In this document: positions 16,906-23,720 of the stretch, piece after piece
Layout: each line of letters opens with the position of its first letter
Numbering within the stretch: position 1 is the first letter of the stretch
Source of the DNA: DATFVA01 sp963774455
Lineage (GTDB): Bacteria; Bacteroidota; Ignavibacteria; Ignavibacteriales; Ignavibacteriaceae
DNA length: 64,000 nt
Reading direction: 5' to 3'
Assembly (NCBI GenBank): GCA_963774455.1
Contig: CAVZFD010000006.1
Location: 124,001-188,000 of the forward strand
The notes under the pieces: model-generated
Seen by the model: the letters and a program-made list of their open reading frames with translations, nothing else
Database searches by the model: none
What the model was told of the DNA's origin: nothing
Position numbers and translations under genes: made by a program

Positions 16906-16935
16906 AATATAGAAAAAAAAAAATCTTAAAGTCAA
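16906..16935 (-). promoter_or_regulatory. Promoter of lipoprotein copy 1 with poly-A spacer
   Basis: On the minus strand TTGACT (16935-16930), an 18-bp spacer, then TATATT (16911-16906). The spacer contains a run of 11 identical bases (A on the plus strand, 16913-16923). It lies ~95 bp before the start codon. Length change in such a tract would alter -35/-10 spacing. Confidence 0.6.
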
Positions 16936-16966
16936 CCTTCTCCATAAAATATTCAAAATCAAAAAT

Positions 16967-17095
16967 CGGCGAAACAATGTTAATACCTGCGAAGAAAACT
17001 CTGAAGTTCAGAATTACAAAGCAGGCAAAAGACTAGTCCCTCCAAAGAAATAATATTGTCCTGAAACGAAAAGAGGCTGCCATAAAGACAGCCTC
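16967..17095 (+). pseudogene. HU 3'-end remnant, copy B
   Basis: The frame reads GETMLIPAKKTLKFRITKQAKD and then stops, clearly the tail of an HU gene but with substitutions and a lost C-terminal lysine tail. It is joined at GGCGAAAC to the upstream region of the lipoprotein gene, the same breakpoint as copy C. It ends with a degenerate terminator stem (GAGGCTG / CAGCCTC, 17073-17095). It cannot be expressed as HU. Confidence 0.85.
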
Positions 17096-17126
17096 CCATA
17101 AGCTAACTAGAGCAACTCTGAAATCT

Positions 17127-17165
17127 CAACCCTGTCATCCCGACCGAAGGTAGAGATCTTTTAAT
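17127..17165. repeat. Short dispersed intergenic repeat
   Basis: CTGTCATCCCGACCGAAGG followed by AGAGATCTTTT resembles a common intergenic repeat of environmental bacteria (TGTCATCCCGA...GGGATCT). It sits just after the stop of the sorting-domain fragment. Confidence 0.35.
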
Positions 17166-17169
17166 AAAA

Positions 17170-17910
17170 TCACTTGAGCAGCAGCATCTTCTTCGAGCTC
17201 ACATAGACATTAACGCGAAGCTGGTATATGTAAACACCGCTTGCCAGTCTCGAGGCATCAAAGTTAATCGAGTATCTTCCCTGATTCTTCTGCTCGTTGA
17301 CAAGTGTCGTGACTTCTTTCCCGAGTATATCATATATCTTAAGTGTAACAAATCCTGTCTGAGGTATCTGATAGTTTATCGTTGTTGATGGGTTGAAGGG
17401 ATTAGGGAAGTTCTGTGAAAGAGAATACTCTGTTACCGAAGACAGTCCATCGAAATTCTTTGATTTGACAGTTGCTTTTCCCAATGCATTATCAGCCGCA
17501 TATATTTCACCGAGAGAATATCCCGGGTTTAAATTATCTTCCGTAACCAGTCTTAAATAAACATTCCGGTTACCAATTCCGGCAGTATTCACTTCGTAAG
17601 AAAGACTGCTGTACTGGTATATATTTGACTGATCGAAGGTAACTTCATCATAAGTGCCTATTACCTCTGATGTCTGTGCATCGACTAACTGAAGTTTAAA
17701 ATTCACATAACTATTCATATTGGCAAGACAGGCTGCAGCAGCGCTTGAATCACCTATTCCATACTGAATGCTATACCGGAAGCTGGAATTATCAGTCAGC
17801 GGGAAATCCTCACTGATCAGCCAGGTATTCAGTGTTTCCTTTGAATTAAAGACTATGCTGTCGGGGATTTCAACAAAGTCAACCGCCTGATCATCAACCG
17901 TCATAGCCAT
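17170..17910 (-). pseudogene. C-terminal part of a T9SS-sorted secreted protein
   Basis: The frame encodes ~240 residues without its own signal peptide. It has a beta-rich region (residues ~10-165) followed by the T9SS type A sorting domain: SQNFPNPFNPSTTINYQIP, LKIYDILGKEV, LASGVYIYQL, ending KKMLLLK. At its 5' end it joins, out of frame, a 190-codon N-terminal fragment of the MKPFL secreted protein (17894-18469). The annotated Met lies inside the junction, so it is probably not translated unless frameshifting occurs. The last 223 bp are identical to 20310-20532. Confidence 0.75.
17185..17407 (-). repeat. 223-bp T9SS sorting-domain cassette, copy 1
   Basis: Base-for-base identical by eye to 20310-20532 (offset 3125 bp), while the sequence on both sides differs. 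It encodes the conserved NPFNPST...SSKK part of the sorting domain, and is a natural site for homologous recombination. Confidence 0.85.
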
Positions 17911-18469
17911 ATATAGTCCAGAATGGGTATCCTTCGTTCTCGTCTCTGACAGCCAATGTCATATAATGATTACTATTAGTAATCGCTTCCTGAATAGCAT
18001 TAAACCAATTGCCACTTGTGACTGTTTGCTCATAACTAACATATCCGGAAGTATTTGAATTCTGACCGTCTTCAAATACTAATCTATTGTTATTATAATG
18101 GATATCGTGTGCATAAGTATCAAAATCAATTGTCGAACTCCAATCTTCGGGTATCCAGTGAAGAGTGAAATCCAAATTTCTTTGTGAATAATTATTAGTC
18201 TGTGCTCTGAATTTAATGTTTATGGATGTCAAAGTGGCTTCATTGGGAATGTTCATTTCATTCCATTGCCAGTTAACAAGGCATATATATGTAACAACTT
18301 CTCCTCCGCCTGCATTATCGCCAATATAGTGTGGTCCAGAACCAGATGAAGCACTGTAGGCATATGTATACCAGTTCTGATCTTTTACTGGCCCATATGA
18401 GTGTTGTACCTGCGGATAAAGGTTAAGAGAAGTGAAAAATAGGAAAAGAGAAATAAGAAAAGGTTTCAT
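17894..18469 (-). pseudogene. N-terminal fragment of the MKPFL secreted protein
   Basis: 191 codons identical to the start of the 735-aa protein (signal peptide plus first module). It is terminated by TGA right after the junction with the sorting-domain fragment (YGYDG then stop). The promoter and lipoprotein partner upstream are intact, so a truncated exported product could be made. It would lack a sorting signal. Confidence 0.75.
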
Positions 18470-18586
18470 TTTATACCTCTAATTATGTTTTATTAGAGGG
18501 CGGATATAGTTATTTTAGCAATGCAAACAGGGAAGCTCATTTGTACGCAATATAAAATGGATGCTTTCACTATTGTTTGCAATTAT

Positions 18587-18613
18587 ACTCCTGGTGCCGC
18601 CCGCGCCAGGAGT
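18587..18613. repeat. Intergenic hairpin after the lipoprotein gene, copy 2
   Basis: Identical to the hairpin at 15437-15463 and in the same position after the lipoprotein stop. Confidence 0.5.
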
Positions 18614-19975
18614 TTATTTTTTAATCAGCATTACTATTGCAGAGTTCCCCTCATAACCTACAGCTACCGTACAATTTTCTGTTGGATATATTGTTTCCCA
18701 GCCAATATCACTGTCCGGGCTATACGGGTATCCAACCTGTTTCCAGCTAACACCGTTAAAATGCCTGAGTGTATTCCTGTCTCCTACTATCCACATATCA
18801 TTGGATTTAACCCCTTTTACATCTGCAATGTATCCTCTGTAATACAAACCCGGGTCACCTAGAATAAAGTTTTCAGGCAATGAATTCACATAATCCCACT
18901 TACCGAATTTATATTGGTAGAGTAAATTTCCTGCAGCATAAAGTGTGTTCTTTTCATCCAGCCAGATCGAAGGCAGAGAACCATACAGGTCGGGTTTAAA
19001 TATTTCAGCGGGGGTAAGATAGCGTGAGTTAATAATTGTTTCCCAGCCTGAAGTACTCTTTTTAAGGATTAACCCTTTAATATGACTTGCATCAGCACCG
19101 CAAATAAAAATATCACCATCGGAAGTTCCAGCTATATCCGCAAGTGCCATCTCAGTGCCGCTTTCCTCTGAACTCCACTGGCCATTTTGGTAGTGAGCGA
19201 TAGTCCCAAGTGTTCCAACAAAATAAATATCGGCTGAAGATTCGCCCCATATTTTAGTAAGATAACCGTCTTCTTGACTTAAAATCCCCATATCAAATAA
19301 ATGATACTGAATCCAATTCACGCCATCACCGTGAATAGGGACACCAGATGAAAGCCAGATATCATTAGCGGAGAAGGAGAATATTCCATAAAGAGGTGGA
19401 GTAATTTGACTGTTATTATGACTGACAGATATCCTTTCCAATTCCCATTGGCTTCCATCCCAATGTATTGCATTATAAGTTGTATAACCGTTTATGCTTG
19501 TATCTGCAATATTTATCCGACCTACTGCCCAGATATCGTTTTCATCAATGATAGCTGCATCGTAAAGATTACAGCTTCCGACTTCACCACCGAATGTCCA
19601 GGCCTGCCAGGTGAAATCCTGGGAGGTTGTGTCCATTGTGGTAACGTTGACAAGGCTGCTCGTCTGATTAATCGATTGAATAACTGATTGAAACTTATAG
19701 CTATGATTTGGGAGGAGAGAGTCTACATAGAGCAGTGTGTCAGAACTGATTAAGGTTATATTTTGAATGCTGCTGTCATCTTGTTTTAGTGCAACCTCTG
19801 CAGGCAAACTAATATTTGCAGTGGTCAGTTTTATCCAGGCTTCTGTACAGCTTGTGTCTTCCAGGGTTAAATTTATTTGAGGCTGATCCTCAGGTGGCAG
19901 CGGGTTATCCTTTTGGCAAGAAAGTAAAGTAAGAGCTGAAACTAATAACGCTGCAGATAACAGAAGAATCTTCAT
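18614..19975 (-). CDS. Propeller-like surface lipoprotein, copy 2
   Basis: 453-aa paralogue of the 448-aa lipoprotein. Its lipobox variant is ALTLLSC, and the fibronectin-like region and the C-terminal blades are the same. The central block (~150-270: TYNAIHWDGSQWE, FSANDIWLSSGVP, SADIYFVGTLG) differs in sequence and by a net 15 bp. These motifs fit the same blade pattern, so the block is a functional alternative, not decay. It is followed by the truncated N-terminal secreted-protein fragment. Mosaic identity suggests gene conversion between paralogues. Confidence 0.8.
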   Translation of the reverse strand: MKILLLSAALLVSALTLLSCQKDNPLPPEDQPQINLTLEDTSCTEAWIKLTTANISLPAEVALKQDDSSIQNITLISSDTLLYVDSLLPNHSYKFQSVIQSINQTSSLVNVTTMDTTSQDFTWQAWTFGGEVGSCNLYDAAIIDENDIWAVGRINIADTSINGYTTYNAIHWDGSQWELERISVSHNNSQITPPLYGIFSFSANDIWLSSGVPIHGDGVNWIQYHLFDMGILSQEDGYLTKIWGESSADIYFVGTLGTIAHYQNGQWSSEESGTEMALADIAGTSDGDIFICGADASHIKGLILKKSTSGWETIINSRYLTPAEIFKPDLYGSLPSIWLDEKNTLYAAGNLLYQYKFGKWDYVNSLPENFILGDPGLYYRGYIADVKGVKSNDMWIVGDRNTLRHFNGVSWKQVGYPYSPDSDIGWETIYPTENCTVAVGYEGNSAIVMLIKK

Positions 19976-20070
19976 ACTAATCCCCGTAGTTATAGTCTAA
20001 AATTCTCAGGTATTCAAAATAAACAGCAGCGCAAAATACTTTTTATCAGAATCCCTTGTTTTCCAATAAC

Positions 20071-20100
20071 AATATAGAAAAAAAAAAATCTTAAAGTCAA
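20071..20100 (-). promoter_or_regulatory. Promoter of lipoprotein copy 2 with poly-A spacer
   Basis: Same architecture as at 16906-16935: TTGACT (20100-20095), 18-bp spacer with 11 A on the plus strand (20078-20088), TATATT (20076-20071). Confidence 0.6.
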
Positions 20101-20131
20101 CCTTCTCCATAAAATATTCAAAATCAAAAAT

Positions 20132-20252
20132 CGGCGAAACGATGGTAATACCTGCAAAGAAATCCCTGAAGTTCAGAATTGCAAAGCAGGCTAAAGATGC
20201 CGTAGCTCCTCCTAAGAAATAATATTCTTACCTTGAAATGAAAAGAGGCTGC
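20132..20252 (+). pseudogene. HU 3'-end remnant, copy C
   Basis: Identical to the end of the intact HU gene (12042-12162), including the stop codon, but without start or body. It is followed by its own terminator variant. Compared with the diverged copy B, it is either recent or has been homogenised with the parental gene. Confidence 0.9.
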
Positions 20253-20270
20253 AATTGGGCAGCCTCTTCT
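20243..20270 (+). terminator. Terminator following HU remnant C
   Basis: Stem AAGAGGCTGC / GCAGCCTCTT with a 6-nt loop and a short T-rich tail (CTTTATT). It is convergent with the secreted-protein fragment, so it may serve the minus strand. Confidence 0.65.
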
Positions 20271-20294
20271 TTATTCACCTCAACTGTTAATCCA

Positions 20295-20846
20295 TTATTT
20301 CAATAATAACATCTTCTTCGAGCTCACATAGACATTAACGCGAAGCTGGTATATGTAAACACCGCTTGCCAGTCTCGAGGCATCAAAGTTAATCGAGTAT
20401 CTTCCCTGATTCTTCTGCTCGTTGACAAGTGTCGTGACTTCTTTCCCGAGTATATCATATATCTTAAGTGTAACAAATCCTGTCTGAGGTATCTGATAGT
20501 TTATCGTTGTTGATGGGTTGAAGGGATTAGGATAGTTCTGGCTGATCTCATAGGTGGATGGTACTTTATCTCCGTAATAGCTGGCATTCACATAGTTTTT
20601 CTTAGCTATTTCTGAAACATCGTTCTGTATCAGTCCAAGGTTAAACTCTGCCTCCCCGCTTACTTCCGAGACCAGTCTCAGGTAATAGCTTCCCTGCAGA
20701 ATATCACTGCAGTTTATCTCATACGAGATATTTTCATACTTCTCCAGGTTATTTTTATTATATGTTATTTCATCAAATACACCCATTATCTCCTCTGTAG
20801 CTGAGTTTACCAGCTCCAGGCAAAATTGCATCTCCCGTTCTGGCAA
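20295..20846 (-). pseudogene. C-terminal part of a second T9SS-sorted protein
   Basis: ~180 codons: a beta-rich region (CLELVNSATEEIMGVFDE is homologous to KLQLVDAQTSEVIGTYDE in the 17170 fragment) and then the same T9SS sorting domain ending KKMLLLK. Its 5' end overlaps the upstream N-terminal fragment in a different frame, so the Met at 20846 is probably an artefact of the junction. Translation would need a frameshift near 20825-20835. Confidence 0.75.
20310..20532 (-). repeat. 223-bp T9SS sorting-domain cassette, copy 2
   Basis: Identical by eye to 17185-17407. The flanks diverge immediately on both sides (AAGTTCTGTGAA versus ATAGTTCTGGCT on the upstream side). Confidence 0.85.
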
Positions 20847-21039
20847 AAACTAAATCATATGGAGTTACAATATTAAAATTTTCATCATAGTAAAATTCTC
20901 CAGGAATTTTCTCAAATCGTAAGACCCACTGTGAACTGCCGAAACCAGCGACTCGGATAAAGAATTCACCGTTAGTTGCTAACAAGCTGCTTAGCGGTAG
21001 AAGCATAAAAAGAATGAAAATTACTATCGATTTTTTCAT
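20773..21039 (-). pseudogene. N-terminal fragment of a small secreted protein
   Basis: 88 codons with a signal peptide (MKKSIVIFILFMLLPLSSLLA) and ~50 residues of an unrecognised mature region (FGSSQWVLRFEKIPGEFYYD). The frame then runs into the out-of-frame sorting-domain fragment and stops. It starts 4 bp after the third lipoprotein, preserving the lipoprotein -> secreted protein order. It could be one gene with a frameshift or a chimera; the mature part does not match the beginning of the 17170 fragment. Confidence 0.65.
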
Positions 21040-21043
21040 TGGA

Positions 21044-22336
21044 CTAGTTCCTTTCCCCGATTATTATTTGTGCTTTTGTATTACTTTCGTCTATTCCGAC
21101 GATAAATGCTTTATTTGCTGCTGTGTATACTCCGTAATTTATTCCACCGGACGGGGTATAAAGCTCATCGTAAAAATGTAAGTCTATACCGTTATAATGC
21201 GTTACGGTGCCGTAACCTCCGACTGCTAAAAGATCAGTGGATGAATTTCCCCTGACCTTCTGTATTGATCCCCTGTTTATATAAGGCAGGATAATCCATT
21301 CACCGGTACTCTGCCTGTAAAACATTCCATTGCCGCCTACAACTACTTCCTGCTGGTTAAAGGGTAAGACCGATCGCAAATAAGAAAAGCCGGTAGGCAG
21401 CTGAACCTGGGCCCAGACAATGCCATCAAAATGAACAATTATATCCTTAAGCTCGCTTGATTTGACCGCGGTTACCCAGATATTCTCCGCTTTGGTTCCG
21501 TTAATGTCGGTTATCCAGGTGCCTAGATCATTTATAACCTCGGCTTTATTCCCATCCCAATGAATTATCTTTCCCCGCGTACTACCAAAATACTCATTAC
21601 TGCTGCTCGTTCCCCAGATGGATGTGTAGGGAGTGTTCGCTATTAAATTGGACTCATTTACCTCATTCCACTCTGATCCATCATAATGTATAACCACTGA
21701 ACCCCCAACTATCCAAATATCAGTATTTGAGAACCCATAAATAGCTGAAAAGCCTGCATTTTCCTTAAATGGCCGCCATTCACTTCCATCCCATTTTATA
21801 ACACCATATGGATTACCATTAAGGATAATCGAACCGCAGGCATAAACATTATTCTCATCAGTACCCCAGACATCATAAAGGGCACTGCCGAAATCACCTA
21901 TCGTATACTCCTGCCAGATGTAGTTATGGGAGGTTGGGGCCAGGGTTCTGGCAGTAACTGTGCTGCCGGTGTCTTTTATATCCCCCCTGGTATCTACTGT
22001 TACTGCATAGTAGGTGTATTCTGTGTTAAGCTGTAATCCTTCTCCGTTATTGTCATCTATTATGGTTGTATCTTCTACCAGGATAGGGTATTCCGCTTCC
22101 AGTGTATCTGCTGAATTAAGTGTTCTGAATAGTCTGATCTTCAGTGAAGAATCATTTACTGTCGACTGAACCCTTAGTTCAATACTTCTGTGAGTTACGC
22201 CTTCAACTGATATTGTAACAGTATCTTTTACTACAGGCGGCGGCTCAACAGGAGGGATGACGAGGTTATCTTTCTTGCAGGACAATAAAGCAAGTGAAAA
22301 ATACAACAGCGTTAAAGCTAACAAGATTTGTTTCAT
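21044..22336 (-). CDS. Propeller-like surface lipoprotein, divergent copy 3
   Basis: Lipoprotein of 430 aa from the ATG at 22336 (MKQILLALTLLYF, lipobox LALLSC). I prefer this over a start 20 codons upstream because the signal peptide begins here and GGGGAT precedes it. A fibronectin-like domain (~35-125) is followed by blades with NNVYACG, WDGSEWR, NTDIWIVGG, YDGSEWNE and STDLLAVGGYGTVTHYNG. It shares the architecture of copies 1 and 2 but not their sequence, so it is the older paralogue. Confidence 0.8.
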   Translation of the reverse strand: MKQILLALTLLYFSLALLSCKKDNLVIPPVEPPPVVKDTVTISVEGVTHRSIELRVQSTVNDSSLKIRLFRTLNSADTLEAEYPILVEDTTIIDDNNGEGLQLNTEYTYYAVTVDTRGDIKDTGSTVTARTLAPTSHNYIWQEYTIGDFGSALYDVWGTDENNVYACGSIILNGNPYGVIKWDGSEWRPFKENAGFSAIYGFSNTDIWIVGGSVVIHYDGSEWNEVNESNLIANTPYTSIWGTSSSNEYFGSTRGKIIHWDGNKAEVINDLGTWITDINGTKAENIWVTAVKSSELKDIIVHFDGIVWAQVQLPTGFSYLRSVLPFNQQEVVVGGNGMFYRQSTGEWIILPYINRGSIQKVRGNSSTDLLAVGGYGTVTHYNGIDLHFYDELYTPSGGINYGVYTAANKAFIVGIDESNTKAQIIIGERN

Positions 22337-22425
22337 AAGATCCCCGGTTATAAAAATCAAAAGTAATGGGTTTTTGAAGTAGTCCCGAATGCCCACTATA
22401 AAAGAACCCTAAAGAAGCACATCTG

Positions 22426-22454
22426 TAATTACAAGATTCAAATTTCAAAGTCAA
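22426..22454 (-). promoter_or_regulatory. Promoter of lipoprotein copy 3
   Basis: TTGACT (22454-22449), 17-bp spacer, TAATTA (22431-22426). It is related to the promoters of copies 1 and 2 but lacks the homopolymer in the spacer. Confidence 0.5.
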
Positions 22455-22512
22455 CTATATTTTTAAAGAATAAAGATGTTGCAATTGCTTAATGATAGCA
22501 AATGATGGGATG

Positions 22513-22545
22513 CTGAGATTGCTTCGCTGTGCCCGCAAAGACGAG
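22513..22545. repeat. Dispersed intergenic repeat fragment
   Basis: GAGATTGCTTCGCTG followed by TGCCCGCAAAGACG is the reverse-oriented form of the CATTGCGAG...GAAGCAATCTC element seen near 4600-4690. Confidence 0.4.
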
Positions 22546-22561
22546 TTAAGAATTGCTTTGA

Positions 22562-23263
22562 TTAGTCCATATGATGCATCATTGTTTTGGTTCCCATCAT
22601 CTTTGGGCTGAGGTAGGGGATTCCGAGATTTAGTCCCCGTAAAATAAAGATCAATGCGAGCATAAATGCTAATACGGGTATCGCTCTGCTGATCTTTTTC
22701 CTCACATTAAGACTGATGAGTTTGCCGAAGAGTGAGACCGCAAGCATCGCTGGTACGGTTCCTAATCCAAATAGTATCATAAACAGCATTCCTGTTACAG
22801 GAGAACCCGTGGCGGCGGCTCCTGCCAGTCCTATGTAAACAAATCCGCATGGGAGAAAGCCGTTCAGGAAACCTATTAACAGGAAGGAAGGCAGACTGGT
22901 TCTCTTGAACAGCTTCCCGATTGATCGCTTCAGGGGTTCTGTGATTTTCAGGATGATGTTCATTCCAAGGAATTTGTTTTTGTATTTAGCGGGTATTACA
23001 AGGAGAATTATGATGATCACTCCCAATGCGATGGAGAGGCTTTGCTGGTACCCCCAGGCAACAAATCCTTTACCCAGGAAACCAAATAATAATCCCATTA
23101 TGCCGTATGAGATCAGTCTTCCGAAATTGTAAAGAACTCTCCCTGTGAAGAAAACGATATTGGAGGATTTTGGTACCGGCAGTGCAACCGCAATTGGCCC
23201 GCACATCCCGATACAATGAAAGCTGCCCAGGAAACCTATTGTTAACGCTGTTAGTAATTCCAT
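22562..23263 (-). CDS. SafE/TauE-like membrane protein of the cbb3 operon
   Basis: Integral membrane protein of 233 aa with about six helices. It belongs to the sulfite exporter TauE/SafE (UreH-like transmembrane) group typically found at the end of cco operons. The N-terminal GFLGSFHCIGMCGPIAVALP has a CxxxC motif, and a second NGFLPCGFVYIGL repeat is present, fitting copper handling. The start is 1 bp after the ccoH stop. The likely role is copper delivery or assembly for the oxidase; this is inferred from context. Confidence 0.85.
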   Translation of the reverse strand: MELLTALTIGFLGSFHCIGMCGPIAVALPVPKSSNIVFFTGRVLYNFGRLISYGIMGLLFGFLGKGFVAWGYQQSLSIALGVIIIILLVIPAKYKNKFLGMNIILKITEPLKRSIGKLFKRTSLPSFLLIGFLNGFLPCGFVYIGLAGAAATGSPVTGMLFMILFGLGTVPAMLAVSLFGKLISLNVRKKISRAIPVLAFMLALIFILRGLNLGIPYLSPKMMGTKTMMHHMD

Positions 23264-23264
23264 T

Positions 23265-23720
23265 TTAATTTATGATAATTGATTTTTCAGTGTAAAAATC
23301 TTTTCCTCCCATACCCCATTCTACTTTTACTCTCCATAACCCTTTTTCGAGTGCCGCAGTGCTGACCAGCTGAGTATTGTTATCCAGAACAGCTACAGGA
23401 ACAGTGAAGTCTTTTTTAGATCCTGAAGGACGATAGAAATAAATAGTGCCTGAGGCTTTTTTGTCAAATACCGAATCGGGAAATGTAAGACTTACAATAT
23501 TATCTCTGAAAAGTATATCAATCTCTTTTCCAAGTTCGGTGGTGTTGTTGATTTTATTTATCCGCTCCTGGTAATTGAGCTCTTTGCTGTAATAATCCTT
23601 TGTAACGAGATCAACATCCTGGTTCATAAAGACATAGACAATGCTGACCAGGATCGCCATAAACACAATGATCGACAAAAGTATCCCGGTTCCCCAGTTC
23701 CATTTAATCTTTTTCATCAT
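23265..23720 (-). CDS. ccoH: CcoH/FixH cbb3 oxidase assembly protein
   Basis: 151-aa single-pass membrane protein: KWNWGTGILLSIIVFM helix near the N-terminus, then the typical VTKDYYSKELNYQERINK, then a periplasmic beta-sandwich. CcoH stabilises the copper ATPase or oxidase during assembly. It overlaps ccoG by 17 bp. AAGGAG precedes two adjacent ATGs; the second (23717) has the better spacing. Confidence 0.9.
   Translation of the reverse strand: MMKKIKWNWGTGILLSIIVFMAILVSIVYVFMNQDVDLVTKDYYSKELNYQERINKINNTTELGKEIDILFRDNIVSLTFPDSVFDKKASGTIYFYRPSGSKKDFTVPVAVLDNNTQLVSTAALEKGLWRVKVEWGMGGKDFYTEKSIIIN

Larger units (their letters stand above)
14748..16966 (-). repeat. 2.2-kb tandem duplication, copy 1
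   Basis: Matches 17898-20131. The offset is 3150 bp up to ~16025 and 3165 bp further on. It carries the first ~190 codons of the secreted-protein gene, the intergenic hairpin, the whole lipoprotein gene and its promoter. Sequence is identical by eye except for two divergent islands (~16026-16393 and ~16723-16781). Confidence 0.9.
17898..20131 (-). repeat. 2.2-kb tandem duplication, copy 2
   Basis: Second copy of the block at 14748-16966. Divergent islands are at ~19176-19558 and ~19888-19946; the remainder is identical by eye. The right edge joins the HU 3'-end repeat exactly as in copy 1. Confidence 0.9.

Noticed and set aside
16026..19558. Diversity-generating retroelement explaining the lipoprotein islands
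   Set aside because: The islands differ at all base types and by indels, are not at the 3' end, and there is no template repeat or DGR-type reverse transcriptase; the only RT trace is a group II intron.
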